From JBCBUE01 sp039818285 (GTDB taxonomy: Bacteria > Planctomycetota > Phycisphaerae > Phycisphaerales > Phycisphaeraceae), in contig JBCBUE010000008.1 of the NCBI GenBank assembly GCA_039818285.1, forward strand, positions 1 to 64,000: 64,000 nucleotides of DNA, read 5' to 3'. Below the pieces are notes generated by a model that saw only the letters and a program-made list of their open reading frames with translations, made no database searches and was not told the DNA's origin. Each line of letters begins with the position of its first letter. The stretch's first letter is position 1. Shown here piece by piece: positions 1-7,824 of this stretch. The position numbers and the translations under genes are program-made.

Positions 1-849
1 GTAGCCGAAGCGCTTGAGGTGGTAGATCAGGCGCTCGGCTCCGTCGGTGACCTCGAGGCGGTCGTAGACGCGGTCCAGCGCGGCGGCGGGCAGTCCCTCG
101 AGCTGGGCGACCCGCTTGGGCAGCGACTCCTCGAGGGGGATCTCGCCGTTGAGCGTCGCGTCGAGCAGCCGCGCGTCCTGCTCGGCCACGGCGGGGGACA
201 TCTCGCGGGCGAGTTCGTGCAGGACCTCCTGCTCGACGAGGACGCGGTCCATGTCGAAGGCGACGAGGCGGCGGTTGCGACGGAAGGCGTTGTCGCGCTG
301 CCAGGCGAGGTCGATTTGATGATCGCGCGAGACCTGAAGCAGGGTCGCGCGCAGGGCGGACTCGTCGGCCGGCTCGCCGCGGAGCGCGAGCTCCATGCAG
401 GCCCGGCGCGGGTCGTCGCCGGAGCGCAGCGAGGGCCGGCCGGTGAGGCGGGTGATGACGGCGATGTTCAGGCCGGCCTCGGCGACGGCGTGGCTGACCG
501 CGGCGACCTGGGCGGCGGAGATCCGCGGGGCCAGCAGCGTCAGGATGAACCGCGGCAGGCCCTGGCGATCGACCCAGGCGTGGTAGGCCTCGTCGGACAC
601 GGTGGTCATCCGCAGTTGCAGCCCCATGTCCTCGCACGCGGCGAGCAGGGAGGGGAAGACGAGGTTGGCGTCGTTGGCCTCGCGGGGCAGGCGGACCAGC
701 ATGCCCAGCAGCATGGTGCGGTGGATGACCGCCTGGTTCATGTCGAGCATCTGCACGTCGTGCTCGGCGAGCACGGCGGTCAAGCGGGCGGTGATGCCCG
801 GGCGGTCTTCGCCGCTGACGTGCAGCAGGATGGCTTCGGGTTGGTTCAC
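1..849 (-). CDS. serB: phosphoserine phosphatase SerB with N-terminal ACT domains (C-terminus outside window)
   Basis: SerB hydrolyses phosphoserine to serine, the last step of serine synthesis, in the cytoplasm. The first 283 codons are present. Two ACT-like segments come first (starting LLHVSGEDRPGITARL, then FILTLLAPRISAAQ), as in ACT-containing SerB proteins, and may sense serine. The HAD phosphatase motif I follows as FDMDRVLVEQEVLHELARE. The aspartate pair DxD and the following glutamate are kept, but the usual D-S-T after the second aspartate reads D-R-V. Motifs II and III lie beyond the window edge. A GTG at 849 is chosen because no better start lies upstream in frame, and no clear Shine-Dalgarno is visible. 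It is followed on the same strand by nothing in the window; ffh lies upstream. Confidence 0.88.
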   Translation of the reverse strand, partial: MNQPEAILLHVSGEDRPGITARLTAVLAEHDVQMLDMNQAVIHRTMLLGMLVRLPREANDANLVFPSLLAACEDMGLQLRMTTVSDEAYHAWVDRQGLPRFILTLLAPRISAAQVAAVSHAVAEAGLNIAVITRLTGRPSLRSGDDPRRACMELALRGEPADESALRATLLQVSRDHQIDLAWQRDNAFRRNRRLVAFDMDRVLVEQEVLHELAREMSPAVAEQDARLLDATLNGEIPLEESLPKRVAQLEGLPAAALDRVYDRLEVTDGAERLIYHLKRFGY

Positions 850-966
850 GGTGTTGTCGCCCGGAGAGGCTGTTCGTGTGATGAGTTCGGGCGAGATAGG
901 AGTCCGCACACACACGCGGGCCAACTCACCGCCCGGGCAGTGTAGCCGCGCGAGGCGGGGCCTCGG

Positions 967-2490
967 TCATCGTCGTTTTCGTTTTCTGTTCTTGAACCTG
1001 GAGCTCTGCTGGCTGGCTTTCGTGGAGCCCTTGCCGCGCATCCCGGGCATCCCCGGCATGCCCATCGGGGGCATCGCGTCGGCCCCGCCGCCCATCCCGG
1101 CCATCGCCTTCATCCGCCCCATCACGCCGGCGCCGGTCATCTGCTTGCTCATCTGGCTGACCATCTCGAACCCCTTGACCAGCTGGCTGACGGCCTTGGT
1201 GTCCGAGCCGGACCCGGCCGCGACCCGCCGGCGACGCGAGTTGTTCAGCAGGTCGACGTCTCGACGCTCGGCCGGGGTCATCGACTGGATGATCGCCTCG
1301 GTGCGGTCGATCTCGCGGTCGTCGAGCGGCAGGTCCTTGAGCGCCGAGCCGACGCCGGGCAGCATGCCCAGCAGCTGCTTCATATTCCCCATACGTCGCA
1401 GCTTGCGGAGCTGGTTCAGGAAGTCCTCCATCGTCAGCTTGCCCTTGGCCATCTTGTCCTGCAGGGCCAGGGCCTCCTCCTCGCTGACCTGCTCTTGGGC
1501 CCGCTCGACCAGGGAGACCACGTCGCCCATGCCGAGGATCCGGCCGGCCATCCGGCGGGGGTGGAAGGGGTCGAGCGCGTCGAGCTGCTCGCCGGTGCCG
1601 ATGAACTTGACCGGCTCGCCGACGACGCGCTTGGCGGTGAGGGCGGCGCCGCCTCGGGTGTCGGAGTCGAACTTGGTGAGGATCAGGCCGTCGATCTCGA
1701 GCTGTTCGTGGAAGGCCTTGGCGGAGTTGATCGCGTCCTGGCCGGTCATCGCGTCGATGACGAGGTAGACCTGATGGGGGTGCAGCCGGTCGTTGACCTG
1801 ACGGAGCTCGCCCATGAGCTCGTCGTTGATGTGCAGGCGGCCGGCGGTGTCGAGGATGACGACGTCGGCGCCAGTCGATCGGCCGTGATTCACGGCCCGC
1901 TGGCAGACGCCGACCGCGACGCCGACGGCCTTGCCGTACTCGGCGACCTTGTCGGGCTCGCCGTAGAACTCGATCGCCCCGTCGCCGGGCAGCTCGGCCT
2001 GAGCCTGCTCGGCAACGACCTTGAGCTGCGTCACCGCGGCGGGTCGCTGCAGGTCGGCGGCGGCGAGGACGACCTTCTTGCCGCGCTTCTTCAGCCAGCC
2101 AGCCAGCTTGCCGCAGGTCGTCGTCTTCCCCGAGCCCTGCAGGCCGCACATCATGATGACCGTCGGCCCGGGCTCGACGAACAGCACGGGGTTCTGCTCG
2201 GCCGGATCGTCCTGGTCCTCAGGATCGCCGCCGAAGAGCCTCACCAGCTCGTCGTGGACGATCTTGATCATCTGCTCGCCGGGGTGCAGGCTCGACAACA
2301 CCTCAGTGCCGACCGCCTGGTTGGTCACCTCATCGACGAAGGCCTCGACGACCTCGTAGTGCACGTCGGCCTCAAGCAGGGCCTCGCGGACCTGCTCCAT
2401 TGCGTCGCGCACGTTGCTCTCGGAGATCTTGCCCTTGCCGCTCAGCGAGCGCAGGGCCGACTCGAACTTCTCACTCAGGTTGCCGAACAC
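967..2490 (-). CDS. ffh: signal recognition particle protein Ffh (SRP54)
   Basis: Ffh is the GTPase of the signal recognition particle. It binds 4.5S RNA and signal peptides at the ribosome and docks with FtsY at the membrane. The 507-residue product has the N domain at about 1-85, the P-loop GLQGSGKT at 116-123, the DTAGRLHIND and TKFDSDTRGGA motifs of the G domain, and a methionine-rich M domain with runs such as MPPMGMPGMPGM and a basic lysine/arginine tail. The length is slightly above the usual 450-ish because of the C-terminal tail. The start is GTG at 2490 with GGAG a few bases upstream. No 4.5S RNA gene was recognised nearby. Confidence 0.97.
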   Translation of the reverse strand: MFGNLSEKFESALRSLSGKGKISESNVRDAMEQVREALLEADVHYEVVEAFVDEVTNQAVGTEVLSSLHPGEQMIKIVHDELVRLFGGDPEDQDDPAEQNPVLFVEPGPTVIMMCGLQGSGKTTTCGKLAGWLKKRGKKVVLAAADLQRPAAVTQLKVVAEQAQAELPGDGAIEFYGEPDKVAEYGKAVGVAVGVCQRAVNHGRSTGADVVILDTAGRLHINDELMGELRQVNDRLHPHQVYLVIDAMTGQDAINSAKAFHEQLEIDGLILTKFDSDTRGGAALTAKRVVGEPVKFIGTGEQLDALDPFHPRRMAGRILGMGDVVSLVERAQEQVSEEEALALQDKMAKGKLTMEDFLNQLRKLRRMGNMKQLLGMLPGVGSALKDLPLDDREIDRTEAIIQSMTPAERRDVDLLNNSRRRRVAAGSGSDTKAVSQLVKGFEMVSQMSKQMTGAGVMGRMKAMAGMGGGADAMPPMGMPGMPGMRGKGSTKASQQSSRFKNRKRKRR

Positions 2491-2554
2491 ATCCGTCTCC
2501 AGTCCGGGCGGACCGGATCAGGCCTTGACCGGCCCATAGTTTAGCTTGCGCCGC

Positions 2555-3187
2555 TCACCGCAGGTTCATCGAGATCGAGATGCGCGGCTCGTCGCCGGCG
2601 TAGTTCTCGACGGCGTGATAAAGGAACGAGGGGAAGACGACCATCATGCCCGGCTTGGGGTCGATGCGCACCTGGTTGAGCTGGTTCCAGGGAGCCAGGG
2701 CGTGGTGGATCATCAGCGCGGCCGGGCGGGGGTCGGTGAAGCGCAGCTCGCCGTGCTTGCCCGGGTCGGTGGCGACGTAGTAGACGCCGGACCACGGGCA
2801 ACCGGGGTGGATGTGCGGGCGGTGGGAGTTGCCCTTCTCGTTGACGGTGGCCCAAGCCTCGACCCTCTGGTTGCCCTGCGCCTCGATCGGGGCCTTGACG
2901 GCCTGCATGGCGGACTGGATGAGTTGCAGAAACATCCGGCCGAGCGACCCGGCGAAGGGCTCGCCGAGCTTCTGCAAGAGGTCGGACTCGCTGTGCCAGC
3001 CACCGACGTTGCCGCGCTGGACGCCGGGGGACGACTCGCGGAGGGCGAGGATCTTCTGGCGCAACTCGGCGTTGAAGGCGTCCGCGTCCTCGAGCATGCC
3101 GGCGACCAACGGCGTGCAGAACGCCATCTGGGCCTGCACCTTGATCTGGCCGGGGGGTGAAGCGGTCGTGGATTCGGCGTCTGACAT
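2555..3187 (-). CDS. putative 2OG-Fe(II) oxygenase (TIGR02466 / 2OG-FeII_Oxy_5 type)
   Basis: The 210-residue protein contains HPHIHPG-like and WSGVYYV segments, then GELRFTDPRPA, FPSFLYHAVENY and ISISMNL near the C-terminus. This order matches the uncharacterised TIGR02466 family of putative 2-oxoglutarate and iron dependent oxygenases, in which the first histidine pair and the late histidine of YHAV are the likely iron ligands. The substrate is unknown. The ATG at 3187 is preferred over the in-frame start 36 bases upstream because GGGAG lies seven bases before it. The gene stands alone between ffh and a phosphoesterase on the same strand. The family call is by pattern and the activity is inferred. 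Confidence 0.8.
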   Translation of the reverse strand: MSDAESTTASPPGQIKVQAQMAFCTPLVAGMLEDADAFNAELRQKILALRESSPGVQRGNVGGWHSESDLLQKLGEPFAGSLGRMFLQLIQSAMQAVKAPIEAQGNQRVEAWATVNEKGNSHRPHIHPGCPWSGVYYVATDPGKHGELRFTDPRPAALMIHHALAPWNQLNQVRIDPKPGMMVVFPSFLYHAVENYAGDEPRISISMNLR

Positions 3188-3263
3188 GGCGAGGCTCCCA
3201 GGGGCGATGATTTCGGCGCACACTAGTCGACCGATGTGAACGATCGGTCATGACGGCTCGGGG

Positions 3264-4187
3264 CTAGTCGTCCAAGGTCACCGCGTTGAGCGCGACGGCC
3301 TGGTTCTCCGCGGCGTCCAGGTCGAAAGGCTTGCCGACCTCGATCCGCACGGCCTTGGCGTGGTCGTGGTCGCTGTTGACGATGAGGGCCTTTTCCGTGA
3401 GCCGCTCGACGCCCATGTCGGCCGGCTGGTGGCCGAGCACGAACGCCGACACGCCCCACGCCTCGCCCAGTCGGTCGGTCGTCGCGTCGTCCTGGTGCCG
3501 GCCCCAGACCATCTCGTAGGCCCAGCCGCCCCGCATCGTCGCCGTCTCGTCCGGCTCCCGCTCCAGCGCCGCCGGGTCGAACTGATCCAGCCGGCGCGGC
3601 GACGGCAGGCTGTGGGCGCACATCACGCCCCGCGTCGGCTCGGGGCCGGCCACCCGCACCGCCAGCGGCAGGGACATCACATACGCGCGCACCGCCTCGG
3701 CGACCGTCTCGGCGTCGTCGCCGTAGAGAAACGCCAGCCCCTCGTCGAAGCACGCGCAGGTGCTCATCCCGCCCTTCATGATGTCTTGGCCCAGCGCCTG
3801 CGAGAGCTCGTGGTTGCTCAGCAGCTGATAGACCCGCGTCGGCCGGTCCAGCTTGAGGGCCGCGGCGAGGGCGAGCGTGCGGACGGACAGGTCGCAGTTG
3901 TTGACCCGGGACGGCCCGTGGATCAGCTCCTGGATCACCAGGGCGTTGCGATCGTCGTCGCGGTCGAGGCGGGCGAGCCGGGCCAGGCGGCGCAGGTTGA
4001 CCCGGTGGTCGTGGACGTCGCCGCCGACGACAACGGTGTCGGCCGCGTCGGCGTCGAGGTCGATCCGGGCGCCGGTGCGACGCGGATCGGTCCGGTAAGC
4101 GTCGGCGGCGTCCTCGAAGAGGTCGATCACGACCGAGGCGTCGTGGAGGTCGTGCCGCTGGCTGGCCGATAGGACGGCGTCGTGCAT
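3264..4187 (-). CDS. calcineurin-like metallophosphoesterase (PPP-type)
   Basis: This 307-residue protein has the skeleton of a calcineurin-like phosphoesterase: GDVHDH at about residue 55 (family GDxHG), SNHEL at about 127 (family GNHE), and LGHQPADMG at about 255 (family GHTP). The GDxVDRG motif expected between the first two is not recognisable, so one metal site may be altered. There is no signal peptide, so it is probably cytoplasmic. Substrate is unknown; related planctomycete genes are annotated as Ser/Thr protein phosphatase-like. The start ATG is at 4187. It is divergent from the ECF sigma gene, with 90 bases between the starts. Confidence 0.72.
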   Translation of the reverse strand: MHDAVLSASQRHDLHDASVVIDLFEDAADAYRTDPRRTGARIDLDADAADTVVVGGDVHDHRVNLRRLARLARLDRDDDRNALVIQELIHGPSRVNNCDLSVRTLALAAALKLDRPTRVYQLLSNHELSQALGQDIMKGGMSTCACFDEGLAFLYGDDAETVAEAVRAYVMSLPLAVRVAGPEPTRGVMCAHSLPSPRRLDQFDPAALEREPDETATMRGGWAYEMVWGRHQDDATTDRLGEAWGVSAFVLGHQPADMGVERLTEKALIVNSDHDHAKAVRIEVGKPFDLDAAENQAVALNAVTLDD

Positions 4188-4277
4188 CGGGGGATGCTAA
4201 CCCCCGCCGAACGTCCAGATCGGGCGGGGATCGGGCAATAATGGCCCGACTCGAGCGTTTCCCCGGAGTTCAGACGC

Positions 4278-4958
4278 ATGGCCCGGACCCCGCCCGCCAG
4301 ATTGGCCCCGGACACGGGGACCGACCTGGCCGCCACCGTGCGGTCCGCGGTCGAAGGGGACGAGGCGGCGTGGGCCGCGTTGGTCCACGCGTACACGCCC
4401 CGCGTCTTCCGACTGTTGCGCCGCCGCTGTGGCGACGCCGAGCTGGCCGAGGAACTGACTCAGGTGACGTTTGTGAAGCTGGTGCAGACCTTCCACGACC
4501 CCGAGAAAGCGGCGACCTACCGCGAGCAGGGCCGATTCGAGCCCTGGCTGTTCCGCGTCGCGACCAACGCCCTACGCGACGAGATGCGCCGCCGCGGCCG
4601 CCACGCCACGCCGATGGACACCACCCCCGGCGCCGGGTCGGGCGAGACCGCCTCGGCCTTCGCCGCCGCCGAGGCCCGCATGGCCCACGACGCCGCCGAC
4701 CGCCACGACCCGTCCAACCGGCTGCTCGCCGGCGAACGCCGGGCCGACCTCGCTCGGGCACTCGCCCAGCTCAGCGACGCCGAACGCGAGGTGCTGACCT
4801 TCCGCCACGCCGCCGGCCTGTCCTTCGCTCAGATCGCCGAGACCCTCGACCAACCCCTCGGCACCGTCCTCGCCCGCAGCCACCGGGCCGTCAAGAAACT
4901 CAAGGCCCTGCTCGACCCCAACCGATCCGATCAGCCTCAGCCCAAGGCGGCCGGCTGA
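4278..4958 (+). CDS. ECF-family RNA polymerase sigma factor
   Basis: The 226-residue protein has sigma region 2 (AWAALVHAYTPRVFRLLRRR and the following FEPWLFRVATNALRDEMRR) and region 4 (LSDAEREVLTFRHAAGLSF, then AQIAETLDQPLGTVLARSHR, the helix-turn-helix). A linker of about 60 residues rich in Ala, Gly and Thr separates them, longer than usual. It should direct core polymerase to a small regulon. GGAG lies upstream of the ATG at 4278. It heads a three-gene run with a single-span membrane protein (possible anti-sigma) and a secreted coiled-coil protein, a common arrangement for ECF sigma factors responding to envelope signals. The signal is unknown. Confidence 0.93.
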   Translation: MARTPPARLAPDTGTDLAATVRSAVEGDEAAWAALVHAYTPRVFRLLRRRCGDAELAEELTQVTFVKLVQTFHDPEKAATYREQGRFEPWLFRVATNALRDEMRRRGRHATPMDTTPGAGSGETASAFAAAEARMAHDAADRHDPSNRLLAGERRADLARALAQLSDAEREVLTFRHAAGLSFAQIAETLDQPLGTVLARSHRAVKKLKALLDPNRSDQPQPKAAG

Positions 4959-4987
4959 TCGACCTCACCCCAACCTCGCAAAACGCC

Positions 4988-5578
4988 ATGACCGCCCCCC
5001 GCCCCGACCACGACCCCGCCGCCCGGAACGCCGGCGACCCGGAACTCGACGCCCTGCTCGACCAGACGCTCGGCCAGGACGACGTGCCGGCGTATCTGGC
5101 CGACCGCATCGTCGAGGCCACGCTGCCCGAGTTGCGTCGATCGGCCGGCCCGACGCCGGTGCTGGCGCGGATCGGCCCATCGCTCAAGATCGCTCTGCGC
5201 GTCGCGGCCGTGGTGCTCGTCGGCGCGGTCGTCGCCCTGGCCCTCATCAACGCCCCCGCCGACGACGCGACCGATGACACGGACCTCGCCAACGCCACCG
5301 AGACGACGCCGCCGATGGTCACCGATCCTGAGCCACAGCCCCAGCCCAGCGAGGTGGCGCTCGCCGAGGCCCTCGCCCCGCTCGATCGGCTCGACGCCGC
5401 GCTGGCCGAGGCCGCGCCCCGCCAGGACGCGCTCGACGCCGAGCTCGACCTGCTCGCGATGCGCGTCGAGCTCGCCTCGGTCGAGCGCTCCTGGACCGAC
5501 GCCGAGTCGCTGCTCGACGCCTCGCTGACCACCATGGAGCTCGAGCAAACCGACGGCCTGTCCTCCATGACGTTCTAG
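4988..5578 (+). CDS. single-pass membrane protein, possible anti-sigma factor
   Basis: The 196-residue product has a cytoplasmic N-terminal part of about 62 residues (containing LDALLDQTLGQDDVPAYLAD), one hydrophobic membrane span at about 63-88, an acidic Thr/Pro-rich linker and a C-terminal coiled-coil-prone region rich in Ala, Leu and Glu. It starts 29 bases after the sigma gene. Position and topology match anti-sigma factors of planctomycete ECF operons, but no zinc-binding ZAS motif (HxxxCxxC) is present, so the anti-sigma role is inferred from context only. Confidence 0.7.
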   Translation: MTAPRPDHDPAARNAGDPELDALLDQTLGQDDVPAYLADRIVEATLPELRRSAGPTPVLARIGPSLKIALRVAAVVLVGAVVALALINAPADDATDDTDLANATETTPPMVTDPEPQPQPSEVALAEALAPLDRLDAALAEAAPRQDALDAELDLLAMRVELASVERSWTDAESLLDASLTTMELEQTDGLSSMTF

Positions 5579-5598
5579 CCCCCTGGCCCGCACCCGCC

Positions 5599-6354
5599 AT
5601 GAACTCACGCCCCCCCCGCCACACCGGCACCCTCCTCGCCCGAGTTGGATTGGTCCTCATGCTGGTCGTGTCGGCCTCGGCCGTCTCGGCCGAGTCAGAA
5701 CGCGAGCGGGACGGCGAGCGCGCCGAGGCCAAGCGCTTCGGCCCGCCACGCGCCGCGACGAGCGACCGGCGGGACCGATCCGCTGAGCCGAGGCAGCTCA
5801 GCCCCGAGGAGTTTGAGATAGCCGCCACCATGCTCAAGAACCTGCTGGGCGAGGAGGCCGCGGAACGGATGCGCACCGCCGCCGAGCTCGACCCCGCCGC
5901 CGCGTCCGCCACCATCCACCGCGAATTCCCCCGGCTGGCCCGCTTCCTGGAGTTCCGCCGGCGCGACCCGGTCGCCGAGCTGCGTTGGGACGAGGTCCGG
6001 CTGGCGCGCGAGGCTCGACAGCTCGCCGCCGACCACCGTCAGGCCGTCGCCGCCGACCGGCCCGAGCTGGCCAAGAACCTCGCCGCCGAACTCCGCGACA
6101 CCCTCGCCCTGCAGTTCGAGATTCGCACCGAGCTCCGCGAGCACGAGCTCGCCCGGCTCGAGCAACGCCTCGGCGACCTCCGCGCCGAACTCGCCGAGCA
6201 CGCCGAGCAGCGCAACGCCATGATTGACCAGCGCTTCGCCGAGCTCACCGACCCCGACCGCCCGCTCGAGGGCGACCGACCAATGGGAGGCCCGATGGGC
6301 CCGCCGCCCACCCGCAACGCCAGCGACGCCCCCGCTACACGCCCGGCCGAGTGA
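5599..6354 (+). CDS. secreted coiled-coil protein in the ECF sigma operon
   Basis: The 251-residue product begins with a clear signal peptide (hydrophobic core around residues 13-30, ending in ASAVSA) followed by a charged, helical, Ala/Glu/Arg/Leu-rich periplasmic part that is likely coiled coil. The C-terminus is Pro- and Met-rich. It begins 20 bases after the membrane protein and is probably cotranscribed with the sigma factor. It resembles heavy-metal-resistance or Spy/CpxP-like periplasmic helices only in general character; no family is claimed. Its 3' end overlaps the convergent tilS gene by 20 bases. Confidence 0.7.
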   Translation: MNSRPPRHTGTLLARVGLVLMLVVSASAVSAESERERDGERAEAKRFGPPRAATSDRRDRSAEPRQLSPEEFEIAATMLKNLLGEEAAERMRTAAELDPAAASATIHREFPRLARFLEFRRRDPVAELRWDEVRLAREARQLAADHRQAVAADRPELAKNLAAELRDTLALQFEIRTELREHELARLEQRLGDLRAELAEHAEQRNAMIDQRFAELTDPDRPLEGDRPMGGPMGPPPTRNASDAPATRPAE

Positions 6355-7396
6355 TCACCACCGCCTCCCGCGTCACCTCCACCCGCCACCCTTCGGCCAG
6401 CTGAAACACCCGCCGGCCGCCTCGGCCGTCGCGCACCGCCCGCGCGATCGCTTCCGTCGTCGCGGCATTGACGCCGCCCATCGGCGCCCCCAACGACTCG
6501 AGCGACACGCGCACGGCGGCCCCCAGCGTCGCCGGCGAAAGCACCGAAAGCACCGCCCGAGACGCCGACCAACTCGCCGCCGGACCGCCGGACTCGGGCT
6601 CGAAGAAGCCGCCGACAGCCTCATCTTGCGTCCTCGACCGCACCGCCTCGGCCAGCCGCCCCGCCGCTCGCTCGGCCGCGGGGTACATGGCCTTCAACAC
6701 CGGCAGCACGTCCCGCCTCAGCCTCGCCCGCGCCCGGTGCTCCGCGTCCGCGTTCGTCGCGTCCTCGCGCCAGCCCTGCCCGATCTCTCGCAGCATCTCC
6801 CGCACCGCCTCCTGACCCACCGTCAGCATCGGGCGGGTCAGCACCACCGGGTTCGCCGGTCGCCGCCCCGGCCGCTCGAACGGCATCGGCCCCGTCGCGG
6901 CGATCCCCGCCAGCCCCGCCAGCCCCGTCCCCCGGCTCATCCGCATCAGCATGGTCTCCCACTGATCCGTCGCCGTGTGCGCGGTCACCACCTCCCCCGC
7001 CCCGACCCGGCCCGCCATCGCGCTCAGCGCCGCATATCGCGCCCGCCTCGCCTCGGCCTCGACGTTCCCCGGCGCCACATCGACATCCGCCCGCTCGAAC
7101 CGCACGCCGAGTTCCCCGCACAACGCCTCCACCCACCGCGCATCCGCCTCCGCCGCCTCGCCGCGCAAGTGATGCTGCACGTGCCCCACCGCCAACTCGA
7201 TCGGCCACCCCCGACGCCCGCTCAGCAGGCGCATCACCCGCAACAGGGCCACCGAGTCCGCCCCGCCGCTGACCGCGATCAGCACGCCGCGTCGCTCGCC
7301 CTTCCGCCACCCGCACCGCCGGCGCAGCGCCGTCGCCACCTCGCGGACGACCGGGTGGTACGCCAGCCTCGCGTCGCCGGGCCCCGCGTCAGCCAC
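6335..7396 (-). CDS. tilS: tRNA(Ile)-lysidine synthetase
   Basis: TilS uses ATP and lysine to convert C34 of the CAU-anticodon isoleucine tRNA to lysidine, so that it reads AUA. The PP-loop motif SGGADSVALLR is near residue 45, followed by VGHVQHHLRGEAAEAD and the conserved AHTATDQWETMLMR (family AHxxDDxxET). The core N-type ATPase domain is complete, whereas the C-terminal substrate-binding domains are short in the 353-residue protein, ending in a WRVEVTREAVVITRP segment. The start is GTG at 7396, overlapping the upstream regulator gene by eight bases, so the two are translationally coupled or at least cotranscribed. Confidence 0.92.
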   Translation of the reverse strand: MADAGPGDARLAYHPVVREVATALRRRCGWRKGERRGVLIAVSGGADSVALLRVMRLLSGRRGWPIELAVGHVQHHLRGEAAEADARWVEALCGELGVRFERADVDVAPGNVEAEARRARYAALSAMAGRVGAGEVVTAHTATDQWETMLMRMSRGTGLAGLAGIAATGPMPFERPGRRPANPVVLTRPMLTVGQEAVREMLREIGQGWREDATNADAEHRARARLRRDVLPVLKAMYPAAERAAGRLAEAVRSRTQDEAVGGFFEPESGGPAASWSASRAVLSVLSPATLGAAVRVSLESLGAPMGGVNAATTEAIARAVRDGRGGRRVFQLAEGWRVEVTREAVVITRPGV

Positions 7397-7718
7397 CCCG
7401 CGACGCCGCCCCGCCCCGCCGAGCCCGCGTGCCCGCCACCATCGCCAAGAGGTCGCCCACCGTCCGGTGCGACTCGACCGGGTGCCGCAGCGCGCTGCCC
7501 GGGTGCACCTCGTAGCGGTTCCGCCGGCCCTCGCGGTGACGCGTCAGCACGCCCGCGGCCTCGAGCTCGCTGACGATCTTCTGCACCGCCCGCTCCGTGA
7601 TCCCCACCCGCTCGGCCACGTCGCGCAGCCGCAGGCCCGGGTCGCCGTGCAGGCAGATCAGCACATGCGAGTGGTTGGTCAGGAAGGTGAAGGCTGGCGC
7701 CTGCGTCGGGTCAGACAA
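7389..7718 (-). CDS. winged-helix MarR/ArsR-like transcriptional regulator
   Basis: A small DNA-binding protein of about 109 residues: NHSHVLICLHGDPGLRLRDV, then AERVGITERAVQKIVSELEA (helix-turn-helix), then GVLTRHREGRRNRYEVHPG (wing). Such proteins are annotated as MarR-like helix-turn-helix regulators. The start is taken as TTG at 7718, with AGAGG seven bases upstream; the longer reading begins at TTG 7745 and lacks a ribosome site. It is divergent from icd across an AT-rich stretch of about 100 bases, so it may control itself or icd. The 3' end overlaps tilS by eight bases. The ligand is unknown. Confidence 0.78.
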   Translation of the reverse strand: MSDPTQAPAFTFLTNHSHVLICLHGDPGLRLRDVAERVGITERAVQKIVSELEAAGVLTRHREGRRNRYEVHPGSALRHPVESHRTVGDLLAMVAGTRARRGGAASRGG

Positions 7719-7733
7719 AATCTCGCCTCTCGG

Positions 7734-7762
7734 TTGACATGGCAATTTTTTCTAGATACATA
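7734..7762 (+). promoter_or_regulatory. predicted sigma70-type promoter of icd
   Basis: TTGACA at 7734-7739 is followed after 17 bases by TACATA at 7757-7762, within a strongly AT-rich patch that stands out from the GC-rich surroundings. It reads towards icd, giving a leader of about 55 bases. The same region forms the upstream side of the divergent regulator gene. Confidence 0.55.
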
Positions 7763-7824
7763 ATACACGAATTAAGTTTCATGCTTTGAAACACCCGAAC
7801 CCACTCGAACCCAAGGATGCTCGC

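Noticed and set aside
7741..7770. TCTAGA and nearby AT-rich sequence as a regulator operator
   Set aside because: TCTAGA is a six-base palindrome expected by chance in such a patch, and no longer dyad extends from it.
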